From positions 1-5,946 of the forward strand of contig JADFRJ010000155.1 in assembly GCA_022561355.1 (NCBI GenBank): a stretch of DNA of 5,946 bases, given 5' to 3'. The notes below the pieces were generated by a model. It ran no database searches. It was not told the DNA's origin and was given only the letters and a program-made list of their open reading frames with translations. This DNA comes from Chloroflexota bacterium (GTDB lineage: Bacteria > Chloroflexota > Dehalococcoidia > DSTF01 > RBG-16-68-14). Positions 1 through 5,723 of this stretch are shown in pieces; position 1 is the first letter of the stretch; every line of letters begins with the position of its first letter. Made by a program: the position numbers and the translations under genes.

Positions 1-2057
1 TGATGGCTCCTCGCGATCTCGGTCGCCAGATCGAAGCCCCGATGTCCAGCAAGGAACTCAGCGCCCCACACGGTGTGCATCTTCATGAGGTCCCATTCCT
101 CGTTCGAGAGCGCACCCGGCTTCGCAAGAACAGCCTCCGCGACCCGGATCTTGCCGATATCGTGCAGGACTGCCGCTAGACCGACCTGTTTTGCCTGTTC
201 GGCGTCCCAGTTCAATTCTAATGCCAGGGCTTCAGCTAGCCATCGAACGGCCTGTAGATGCGTTCCCGTCGTCTGGTCGTGTGCTTCGGCGGAGGCCGCA
301 AGCAGAACAACGGTGTCAGCCTGGGAAGCCGCCAGATTGGCGGTGGCCTCTTGCAGGCTTTCGACGAGGCCCGCTGTGCGGAGGATCGTAGCGATCTGCC
401 CGGCCACTGTCACCAGGAGTTGCGCATCTGCCTGCGTAAAACCGCCGACATTCGCTCGTCCTGCCGCCACGCTACCCATTACCTGATCTTGCCACAGAAG
501 CGGGACGACAAGGCCCGACGCGATGCCACCTTGTTCTAGGATCGCCCGCATGTCTTCGGGCAATCGGAGATCTTCCTGGATGTTGTCGATGATGATCGGG
601 CGTTTGGTCTTCTCCAGGATGGGTCGCAACGGCTGGACGCCCCCGCGCCCCTGCCGGATCCACTCCTGCAGGTACGGGCCGTCGGCGAAGGCGTTCAACG
701 CGACAACTTGGCCCTGCTCCTGGCCCCAGAGCACAATGTGGGCGCCAACGTAGCCTGCACTGTCGGAGAGTCGCTCTGCTACAACGCGCAGTTTATCTTC
801 CAGGCTGCCCGCCGAGGCCGACAGCGGGACCAACTCTGCTACGAGACGCGATGCCTGGTCGATGACGCGCTCATCACGAAGCGAACTGGTCGCCGATATG
901 GGACGTTGTCGCTTTGTAGCGTAGGTCGCGCTATCCGCCAGCCGGATCAGATCTTCACACGTTCCGGCCTCATCAGGGTGGAACGCGAGTCCGATGCTGA
1001 TTTGGATGTCTATACTCGAACCCGTCTCGTCGTCTCTGAGGGCCGTTTCGCTCAGTGCATGCTGCACATGTTCGCGATACGCCTCCGCCGCGGCTCGGTC
1101 AGCGTCCGGCAGGATCACAACGAATTCGTCGCCTCCGTAGCGCCCGACGATCGCTCCGCCGGTCTGCAGCGCTTCAGCGACTGCGATGAGGACGGCATCG
1201 CCCAGCAGGTGGCCGTACGTGTCATTCACCGCCTTCAGCCTGTCGACGTCAGCCATCACGAGCGCCGCCCTCTGGTCGCCTCCGCGTTCGAGTACCAGTT
1301 CTAGCTCGTCGACGATGGCTGCGTGGTTCAGTACATTGGTGAGCGGATCGCGGCGTACCTGTTCGCGAAGCACTTCGTTCGCCTGCGCGAAGCGGCGTGA
1401 CACGAACGCGCTCAACACAGCGGCTACGATGGCAACGAGGATGATGATCGCTATCGCTAGCTGGAGGCCACCGATGAATGCGTCCCTTCTCTGCGCTGCG
1501 AAGAAGGCGAACTCCTCCGCTGCGGAAAGGACTCCGACGATCACGACGCTGGAGCCGTCCTCGGCCTGGATGGGAACGGCGAGGACGATCTGTTCTGTTT
1601 CGTCATCGACGAACGAGATGGCGTTTCCTGTAGCGCCTGATTCCGTGACGACAGGGCGCTTTCGGTCGTCGGCCACGGTCTTCGCGTCCTCATCAAACAC
1701 TTGGCGCACTGCAAGCTGGTATTCGCCGGTCGTCGCTTCGGGTGTCCAGACTTCAAAGGCCAGAAATGTGTTGTGGAAGGCCGATTGGTTGCCACCGTCC
1801 TCACCCGGCGTGTTCTCTGCGGTGGTGTCGGTCAAAACGTCATCAACAAGGTTGAGTGCGTTAGGTCCAGCAGCGTCCAAAAACGTCATCGCGGTGTTTC
1901 CATACGCGATTGCGCGCTCCCCAAGCTGCTGGCGGATGGCGGCGTCGTAGGATTCGCTGACGCTCCGGCTATGGAGCAGCACGACGCCCGCGGAGAGCAC
2001 GCCGGCCATCAGCACCAAGCCGACCGTTAACGGTACAACCCTATGCGCAAACGACAT
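1..2057 (-). CDS. Membrane-anchored GGDEF-GAF-HD-GYP cyclic-di-GMP signalling protein (partial, 3' end beyond window)
   Basis: Read directly on the minus strand, one frame stays open from an ATG at 2057 to the left edge (685 codons plus two bases). Residues about 7-28 and 194-218 are hydrophobic membrane segments bracketing an extracytoplasmic region of roughly 165 residues, probably a Cache-like sensor, although the family is not clear. A GGDEF domain follows (about 225-385), with the metal-site Asp270 in MADVDRLK, N278-D279, and an intact GGDEF signature at 308-312. This predicts diguanylate cyclase activity making c-di-GMP. The inhibitory RxxD position (299-302) reads TGGA, so product inhibition through this site is unlikely. 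A GAF domain spans about 410-560. An HD-GYP phosphodiesterase domain starts near 578, with H600, H632-D633 in LHDIGKI, and H661. The window stops at H685, apparently the first His of the HHE motif, so the GYP part is not visible. The ATG lacks a strong Shine-Dalgarno; an in-frame TTG lies two codons upstream. Confidence 0.92.
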   Translation of the reverse strand, partial: MSFAHRVVPLTVGLVLMAGVLSAGVVLLHSRSVSESYDAAIRQQLGERAIAYGNTAMTFLDAAGPNALNLVDDVLTDTTAENTPGEDGGNQSAFHNTFLAFEVWTPEATTGEYQLAVRQVFDEDAKTVADDRKRPVVTESGATGNAISFVDDETEQIVLAVPIQAEDGSSVVIVGVLSAAEEFAFFAAQRRDAFIGGLQLAIAIIILVAIVAAVLSAFVSRRFAQANEVLREQVRRDPLTNVLNHAAIVDELELVLERGGDQRAALVMADVDRLKAVNDTYGHLLGDAVLIAVAEALQTGGAIVGRYGGDEFVVILPDADRAAAEAYREHVQHALSETALRDDETGSSIDIQISIGLAFHPDEAGTCEDLIRLADSATYATKRQRPISATSSLRDERVIDQASRLVAELVPLSASAGSLEDKLRVVAERLSDSAGYVGAHIVLWGQEQGQVVALNAFADGPYLQEWIRQGRGGVQPLRPILEKTKRPIIIDNIQEDLRLPEDMRAILEQGGIASGLVVPLLWQDQVMGSVAAGRANVGGFTQADAQLLVTVAGQIATILRTAGLVESLQEATANLAASQADTVVLLAASAEAHDQTTGTHLQAVRWLAEALALELNWDAEQAKQVGLAAVLHDIGKIRVAEAVLAKPGALSNEEWDLMKMHTVWGAEFLAGHRGFDLATEIARSH

Positions 2058-2094
2058 GAACAATCGCGTCCAAAGCGCGCTCCCCCAGATACAC

Positions 2095-2109
2095 TAGGAA
2101 ACTTCCCTA
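2095..2109. promoter_or_regulatory. 15-bp dyad, possible operator upstream of the GGDEF/HD-GYP gene
   Basis: TAGGAAACTTCCCTA is symmetric around C2102, with six of seven base pairs matching (A2099/C2105 is the mismatch). It lies 38-52 bases upstream of the ATG at 2057, where an operator or activator site is expected. I see no convincing -35/-10 pair around it. The function is inferred from symmetry and position only. Confidence 0.3.
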
Positions 2110-2170
2110 CGTGAGTATCGGCAGCTTGGCCGGTCCGACTGAGTGCTTCGAGGCGTAGGAGGCTGTGCTT

Positions 2171-2593
2171 CTATCCGCCGTAGGTGCGTATCCGCGTTGG
2201 AACGATCTCGAGCAGGCGCAAGGTAGCGCTATCCGCTACCCACTTAGCGACCGTCATCTTGTGCTCTTCGTTGGTCATGTCCCAGTAACGGTCCGCAAGC
2301 CGCTTGGCCAGCTCCGCCGCGCCCTCCTCACGGACCTCGACCTGGCCGTCGATCGCGACCCAGTATTCTTGCTCGCCGACGTTGTTGACGACGAGCAGCG
2401 AGACCCGTGGGTCTCGCTCCAGGCGGTCGACCTTCGGCGAACCGGCGCTCGTGAACACTCTGGCATGCGAGCCGTCCCACTCGAACCAGACGGGTACCGA
2501 GATGGGCCACCCGTCCCCGCCGGCCGACGACAAGATGCCGATGCGTGTCGCAGCGAGGAAGGCGTCTCGGGCCGCGTCGGTCATCTTGGTCAT
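2171..2593 (-). CDS. Pyridoxamine 5'-phosphate oxidase-like split-barrel flavin/F420-binding protein
   Basis: This 140-residue protein has the size and pattern of the small single-domain PPOX-like family, which forms dimeric split beta-barrels binding FMN or F420. Visible family features are the N-terminal helix followed by IGILSSAGGDGWPISVPVWF (about residues 18-37). Next come FTSAGSPKVDRLERDPRVSL (47-66), whose Lys54 and Arg59 area usually contacts the cofactor phosphate, and a later strand YWVAIDGQVEV (78-88). The chosen ATG at 2593 has GGAGG at 2602-2606, eight bases upstream; the internal ATG at codon 4 is further from it. It starts 56 bases after the stop of the FAD oxidoreductase and is probably its operon partner. 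Family members include F420-dependent reductases, heme-utilisation proteins and FMN-binding proteins of unknown substrate. Cofactor and substrate cannot be decided here, and true PNPOx activity in B6 synthesis is unlikely given the short length. Confidence 0.85.
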   Translation of the reverse strand: MTKMTDAARDAFLAATRIGILSSAGGDGWPISVPVWFEWDGSHARVFTSAGSPKVDRLERDPRVSLLVVNNVGEQEYWVAIDGQVEVREEGAAELAKRLADRYWDMTNEEHKMTVAKWVADSATLRLLEIVPTRIRTYGG

Positions 2594-2601
2594 GCGAGGA
2601 A

Positions 2602-2606
2602 CCTCC
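2602..2606 (-). promoter_or_regulatory. Shine-Dalgarno for the PPOX-like gene
   Basis: GGAGG on the minus strand, eight bases before the ATG at 2593. This favours that start over the second ATG three codons downstream. Confidence 0.75.
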
Positions 2607-2649
2607 AGCTAGCGGGCGCGTCTTGGACCCTTGACGGCCAGCCCTATGC

Positions 2650-4071
2650 CTAGGCCGGTTTGATGTTCTGGTTCTGGCTGAAGAAGTTGGTCGGATCGTA
2701 CTTCTTCTTCAGGTCGGCCAGGCGCCCCTGGCTCACGCCGTAGGCTGCGCCAACGCGATCGTCCTCATCATCGGGCATGAAGTTCACGTAGACACCGCCA
2801 GTCGCGAACGGCGCTGCGCCATCGAACGCTCCTCGCGCCCAGGCGATCCCTGCCGCGTCTTCGGCTGCCGTCTCCCAACGGCCGTGGACGTTCATGACGT
2901 AGTTGGCGTCGCGATGAGAGTAGGCCATCGCGTCCGGCGCGACGCGCGACGTGGCGCCCCCCAAGCAGGCGATGAAGACTTCGCAGTGGCCTGTGGGAAC
3001 CTTGCCAGCGTTCTCCACAACCACGTCGATCAGTCCGTCGCTGATCTCGGTGAAGTTGTGCGACTTCCAGTAATTGCGGAAGCCTGGCGTCAGCAACGGG
3101 TCGAAGGCCTGCTGCCACGCCGCGAACGGCTGGACGCCGACATGCTCGCCGACCGGGTCACCCCACTCCCTGATGGGCGCAATCGCCTTCTCGCCCTCTT
3201 CCGGGTCGCCGACCCAGCAGATCGCGAAGATGATCACGTCCGTGCCGTGGACGTCCTCGGGCAGGAAGGGTAGGGGCGGTGCCTTGCGCAGAACGGCCCA
3301 GACGTTCAGCTCCTCAGGCATCGTCTTCGTGAAGGCGGCGTACTTCTTGAGCGCTTCCTTGGCCTGCGACTGTGGCAGCACAATGAGGCCACTGAGGAGG
3401 TCCGGCCCAACCTGGTGCAGCCGGAACTCGAACTGCGTGACGACACCAAAGTTGGCGCCTCCTCCGCGGAGCGCCCAGAAGAGGTCTGAGTTCTCATCTT
3501 CGCTGGCGTGCAGCTCCGAGCCGTCCGCGGTAACCACATCTGCTGATACGAGGTTATCGATCGTCATGCCGTACTTGCGGCTCAGCCAGCCAAAGCCGCC
3601 GCCCAACACAAGGCCGGCGATGCCCGTAGTCGAGTTGATGCCCGTGGGCGTCGCTAGTCCGTGGGCCGCTGTTGCGGCGTCTAGGTCGCCAAGGGTCGCG
3701 CCCGGCTCGACGAACGCGCGCTTGGCGCCCGCGTCCACGCGGACGCCCTTCATCTGCGATAGATCGATCATCAGGCCGCCATCGCAGACGGCCTTGCCCG
3801 CGATGTTGTGTCCGGCCCCGCGCACCGTGACGAGCAGGTCGTGCTCGCGGGCGAACTTGACAGCCGTGACGATGTCGGACGCCGACGCGCACTGCACGAT
3901 CAGGCCCGGCCGCTTATCGATCATCGCGTTCCAGATCGCTCGCGTCTCGTCGTATGTCGCGTCGTCTTGCTGGATGAGCTTGCCCTGTAGTCCGGATGAC
4001 AGCGCCCCGACGGCGGCATCATCCAGTGTTTGGCTTCCTCCTGAAGTTGTGGCTATCTGTACGCCGGCCAT
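2650..4071 (-). CDS. FAD-binding oxidoreductase of the berberine bridge enzyme (BBE) family
   Basis: This is a complete 473-residue protein, a normal length for bacterial BBE-like oxidases. The PCMH-type FAD-binding domain occupies about residues 54-224. It contains VRGAGHN, whose His88 is the expected covalent 8-alpha-histidyl FAD attachment point, and the loop GLVLGGGFGWLSRKYGMTID (153-172). A substrate-binding domain follows, and the C-terminal BBE motif (about 428-473) ends in KKKYDPTNFFSQNQNIKP. Plant BBE and some bacterial homologues carry a Cys for a second FAD link; here the equivalent position in TGINSTTGIAG appears to be Asn146, so monocovalent flavin is expected. There is no signal peptide, so it is probably cytoplasmic. 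The ATG has GAAAGGAG six bases upstream. The family oxidises alcohols, sugars, amines or natural-product scaffolds using O2; the substrate here is unknown. It is the first gene of a probable operon with the PPOX-like gene and has its own promoter. Confidence 0.93.
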   Translation of the reverse strand: MAGVQIATTSGGSQTLDDAAVGALSSGLQGKLIQQDDATYDETRAIWNAMIDKRPGLIVQCASASDIVTAVKFAREHDLLVTVRGAGHNIAGKAVCDGGLMIDLSQMKGVRVDAGAKRAFVEPGATLGDLDAATAAHGLATPTGINSTTGIAGLVLGGGFGWLSRKYGMTIDNLVSADVVTADGSELHASEDENSDLFWALRGGGANFGVVTQFEFRLHQVGPDLLSGLIVLPQSQAKEALKKYAAFTKTMPEELNVWAVLRKAPPLPFLPEDVHGTDVIIFAICWVGDPEEGEKAIAPIREWGDPVGEHVGVQPFAAWQQAFDPLLTPGFRNYWKSHNFTEISDGLIDVVVENAGKVPTGHCEVFIACLGGATSRVAPDAMAYSHRDANYVMNVHGRWETAAEDAAGIAWARGAFDGAAPFATGGVYVNFMPDDEDDRVGAAYGVSQGRLADLKKKYDPTNFFSQNQNIKPA

Positions 4072-4077
4072 GTCGAA

Positions 4078-4085
4078 CTCCTTTC
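4078..4085 (-). promoter_or_regulatory. Shine-Dalgarno for the FAD oxidoreductase
   Basis: GAAAGGAG on the minus strand, separated by six bases from the ATG at 4071. It is strong and unambiguous, and fixes that start. Confidence 0.8.
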
Positions 4086-4087
4086 GT

Positions 4088-4124
4088 TTGCTTCTGGATG
4101 GATGGTTGGTTCTGTTGCTTCTGG
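4088..4124 (-). repeat. 10-bp direct repeat in the A/C-rich leader of the FAD oxidoreductase
   Basis: CCAGAAGCAA occurs twice on the minus strand, at 4115-4124 and 4088-4097, with starts 27 bases apart. Both copies fall in the predicted 5' untranslated leader, which is poor in T and G on the transcript strand and therefore probably unstructured. A role in translation or RNA binding is possible but unproven; it may be simple low-complexity sequence. Confidence 0.45.
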
Positions 4125-4148
4125 TTGAGTGTTTGCTGACAAAAGCGT

Positions 4149-4203
4149 TCTATTGATGGGCCATGTTACCCGTAATCGTGCAGCATGTCAAGTATTCAAT
4201 AGA
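4149..4203. repeat. 8-bp inverted repeat flanking the oxidoreductase promoter, possible operator pair
   Basis: TCTATTGA at 4149-4156 and its exact reverse complement TCAATAGA at 4196-4203 sit on either side of the -10 and -35 boxes, 39 bases apart. The first overlaps the expected transcription start and the second lies just upstream of the -35. The second copy also overlaps a tighter dyad, CAATA-GATA-TATTG, at 4197-4210. This arrangement suits a repressor or activator binding both sides of a promoter. No regulator gene is visible in the window. Confidence 0.4.
4163..4191 (-). promoter_or_regulatory. Sigma70-type promoter of the FAD oxidoreductase/PPOX operon
   Basis: On the minus strand a perfect TTGACA (-35) lies at 4186-4191. 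A 17-base spacer separates it from TAACAT (-10, four of six consensus bases) at 4163-4168. Transcription would start near 4156, giving a leader of about 85 bases before the ATG at 4071. The sequence upstream of the -35 (4191-4230) is AT-rich and could act as an UP element. This is the best promoter match I found in the window. Confidence 0.65.
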
Positions 4204-4465
4204 TATATTGTAGTATAAGTTCATAAGCTTTTCGACTGAACCTTTGGCGAGTCAGTCAATTGCTGGCGTGAATGAGAGTACGCGTGGGAGGGACTCGCCT
4301 CTGAGGCGGACGTTTGACCGTTCTCGAAGGCGCTACTCCGTCTGTAGGAAACTGCGGCGCCAGTCTAACGCACCAGCACTTCGAACTCGTACTAGGTGCC
4401 TGATTCGAGCGGACTTGGTTCGGAAGGCTAGACCAGGTCCACGTCCATGCGGATCTCGACGAGGG

Positions 4466-5122
4466 CTAGGGCGCGCCTCCTGTTCCGCTCTCCGCCAGCC
4501 GCTCGAAGGCCGTGCCTGGCCCGTCCGCGAGTCGTGATCGAATCTGCTCGGCGCACTCCTGCGGGCTGAGTTGGGAGGTGTCGACCTCCAGGTCGTAGAT
4601 GCCGGGCTTGTGGACCTCTTCCTGCCACAGCTGCACAGGCGGCGGGATCTGGTCGTCGGGCGTGCTAACGGCGTATCTGCCGGGCGGGCCGGCGTCGCGC
4701 CGATTCATAATCTCCTCGATCGGGCAACGCACGCCGACGAACAATACAGGCAGTCGCGCGAGCCGCTTGGCGCATTCGGACAGCAGCGTGGGATGGAACG
4801 CGCCGTGGAGACCACCCTCTACGATCACGTTGAGGCCCAGCTTGCTATGTGCGGCGACTGAGTCGTACATAGCGAAGTAGAGGATGGGAACGAGCGGCTC
4901 CAATTCCAGGTTATCGCCGCCTTTCTCCGGTCCCGGACCTGGCCGCAGACCGACCCCGGGCTGCAATCGCTTAGGCGTGACGCCTCTCGCGAACACGTCC
5001 ACGCCCAGGTTCATCCAGACGCCCTCGAACGAATCCTGGATGACGCTGACGATGCTGGACTTGCCGGCGCGAGGTGCGCCGTTCAGGATCACGATCTGGC
5101 CAGGTGCTGGCTGCTCTTCCAT
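4466..5122 (-). CDS. P-loop kinase of the chloramphenicol phosphotransferase (CPT) family
   Basis: This 218-residue protein starts IVILNGAPRAGKSS, with a Walker A motif at residues 15-23 and Lys21/Ser22 as the expected ATP-phosphate contacts. The next segment, VWMNLGVDVFARG, carries Asp42 at the position of the catalytic Asp37 of Streptomyces venezuelae CPT. Later segments VLFVGVRCPIEEIMNRRD and GIYDLEVDTSQLSPQECAEQ also match the CPT pattern, covering the Arg-rich lid and the VDTS strand near the end. Family members transfer ATP phosphate to a hydroxyl of a small molecule; chloramphenicol is the classic case, but most genomic homologues are uncharacterised. It is about 40 residues longer than S. 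venezuelae CPT, partly through a Pro/Gly-rich insert at about 47-65. The ATG at 5122 is chosen because GAGGAG lies five bases upstream and homology begins there. An upstream in-frame extension to 5374 is Arg-rich and overlaps the preceding gene. The gene follows DUF1348 by 71 bases, so co-transcription is likely. Confidence 0.88.
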   Translation of the reverse strand: MEEQPAPGQIVILNGAPRAGKSSIVSVIQDSFEGVWMNLGVDVFARGVTPKRLQPGVGLRPGPGPEKGGDNLELEPLVPILYFAMYDSVAAHSKLGLNVIVEGGLHGAFHPTLLSECAKRLARLPVLFVGVRCPIEEIMNRRDAGPPGRYAVSTPDDQIPPPVQLWQEEVHKPGIYDLEVDTSQLSPQECAEQIRSRLADGPGTAFERLAESGTGGAP

Positions 5123-5127
5123 GGCCG

Positions 5128-5133
5128 CTCCTC
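5128..5133 (-). promoter_or_regulatory. Shine-Dalgarno that decides the CPT-family kinase start
   Basis: GAGGAG on the minus strand, five bases before the ATG at 5122. It supports the 218-residue form rather than the 302-residue open frame extending into the upstream gene. Confidence 0.7.
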
Positions 5134-5168
5134 TAGCTTGACTGCTCGAACGCAGGACAGCCGGACTG

Positions 5169-5182
5169 AAGCGCCAGCGCTT
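5169..5182 (-). other. Small hairpin between DUF1348 and kinase genes
   Basis: AAGCGC and GCGCTT are perfect arms separated by two bases, folding realistically as a 5-bp stem with a 4-base loop. It sits 11 bases after the DUF1348 stop, without a following T-run. It may be a weak attenuator or mRNA-stabilising stem, or chance. Confidence 0.25.
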
Positions 5183-5193
5183 TGGGACGGTTC

Positions 5194-5610
5194 TTATAGT
5201 CTGCGCTCGGCTTCGTTGATAGGAATGTCGTTCGCGCTCATGTCGCGCCTTCGCATGAGCCCGTTTTCGTCGAACTCCCAGTGTTCGTTTCCGTGCGTGC
5301 GATACCACTGTCCTGAGGCATCGTGCCACTCGTACTCGAACCGTACGGAGATATGATTCCCCGAGTAGGCCCAAAGCTCCTTCATCAGCTTATAGTCCAA
5401 CTCTTTGGCCCATTTGCGCGTCAGGAATTCCCTGATCGCTTCTCTGCCGGTGAAGAACTCGTCGCGATTTCGCCAATCCGAGTCCTCTGTGTACGCCTTC
5501 GCGACCACGTCAGGGTCACGGCTGTTCCAGGCATCTTCCGCGGCCTGTACTTTGGCGCGCGCCGTCTCCTCCGTGAACGGCGGCACAGGCGGCTTAACCT
5601 CGGCTACCAT
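5194..5610 (-). CDS. DUF1348 / NTF2-like (SnoaL-fold) family protein
   Basis: A 138-residue protein recognisable as DUF1348, a branch of the nuclear transport factor 2-like (SnoaL-type) cone-fold superfamily. Family-typical segments are PPFTEETARAKVQAAEDAWN (10-29), the NSRDPDVVAKAYTEDSDWRN helix-strand (29-48), and FLTRKWAKELDYKLMKELWA (62-81). NEHWEFDENGLMRRRDMSAN (108-127) follows. NTF2-like proteins form small dimers with a hydrophobic pocket and include isomerases, cyclases and non-enzymatic binders. DUF1348 has no established reaction that I know of. It ends at INEAERRL, whereas family members as I remember them continue about 15-20 residues with a HWPLG-type tail. Neither other frame downstream restores that tail. 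The ATG at 5610 has AAGGAG eight bases upstream and matches the family N-terminus; a longer frame reaching 5784 overlaps the previous gene and is less likely. Confidence 0.9.
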   Translation of the reverse strand: MVAEVKPPVPPFTEETARAKVQAAEDAWNSRDPDVVAKAYTEDSDWRNRDEFFTGREAIREFLTRKWAKELDYKLMKELWAYSGNHISVRFEYEWHDASGQWYRTHGNEHWEFDENGLMRRRDMSANDIPINEAERRL

Positions 5611-5618
5611 GAGTATGG

Positions 5619-5624
5619 CTCCTT
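5619..5624 (-). promoter_or_regulatory. Shine-Dalgarno that decides the DUF1348 start
   Basis: AAGGAG on the minus strand, eight bases before the ATG at 5610. It supports the 138-residue protein instead of the 196-residue open frame. Confidence 0.7.
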
Positions 5625-5668
5625 CCTCCCGTTGGCCTTGTCTGGCCGGCCTCAGCGTTGTGAGCGAT

Positions 5669-5696
5669 AGTGTACAGCTTGCGTGGCGGTCATCAA
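5669..5696 (-). promoter_or_regulatory. Possible promoter upstream of DUF1348
   Basis: On the minus strand TTGATG (5691-5696, four of six -35 bases) is followed after 16 bases by TACACT (5669-5674, four of six -10 bases). It lies in the 113-base gap between the glutamate-synthase-like stop and the DUF1348 start. Both boxes are moderate matches, so read-through from upstream is an equally possible source of expression. Confidence 0.33.
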
Positions 5697-5723
5697 CGGA
5701 CCCGCCAGTCGACGCAAGTTCCG

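Larger units (their letters stand above)
4072..4465. other. 394-base gene-free region containing promoter and leader of the FAD oxidoreductase operon
   Basis: No credible coding sequence lies between the kinase stop and the oxidoreductase start. The half next to the oxidoreductase (4072-4240) holds an A/C-rich leader, a good promoter and an AT-rich stretch around 4191-4230 that contrasts with the GC-rich surroundings. The remaining 4241-4465 is GC-rich and contains only short Arg-rich frames. It also has small inverted repeats at 4234-4257 (6-bp arms, 12-base loop) and 4296-4308 (6-bp arms around one base). Neither is followed by a T-run on the minus strand, so I cannot call a terminator for the kinase operon. 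Confidence 0.7.

Noticed and set aside
708..1304. Plus-strand 198-codon open frame
   Set aside because: It is antisense to the GGDEF and GAF domains, with no recognisable domain of its own.
1186..1950. Plus-strand 254-codon open frame
   Set aside because: It is antisense to the GGDEF/sensor part of the cyclic-di-GMP gene. Ser/Ala/Thr-rich low-complexity composition indicates a shadow.
2110..2145. CGGC/GCCG stem downstream of the PPOX-like gene as a terminator
   Set aside because: It has only a 4-bp stem and no T-run.
3074..4156. Plus-strand 360-codon open frame
   Set aside because: It is antisense to the clearly recognised FAD oxidoreductase, Ser/Arg/Pro-rich, and has no recognisable motif. 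It is a GC-codon shadow.
4296..4308. CGCCTC-T-GAGGCG hairpin as a terminator for the kinase transcript
   Set aside because: The loop is too small for the full stem, there is no T-run on the minus strand, and it is about 160 bases past the stop.
4375..4400. GTTCGAA on the minus strand resembling a tRNA T-loop
   Set aside because: The flanking bases do not form a T-stem and there is no acceptor or anticodon arm around it.
4428..4520. Minus-strand frame ending EIRMDVDLV just past the kinase stop, as a possible gene remnant
   Set aside because: It is short, overlaps the kinase in another frame, and I recognise no family in it.
4244..4537. Plus-strand 97-codon frame across the intergenic region
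   Set aside because: It starts with TTG, has no Shine-Dalgarno, is very Arg-rich and runs antisense into the kinase end.
5123..5374. N-terminal extension of the kinase to a 302-residue open frame
   Set aside because: The extra 84 residues are Arg-rich, overlap the DUF1348 gene in another frame and show no family similarity. A Shine-Dalgarno sits immediately before the ATG at 5122.
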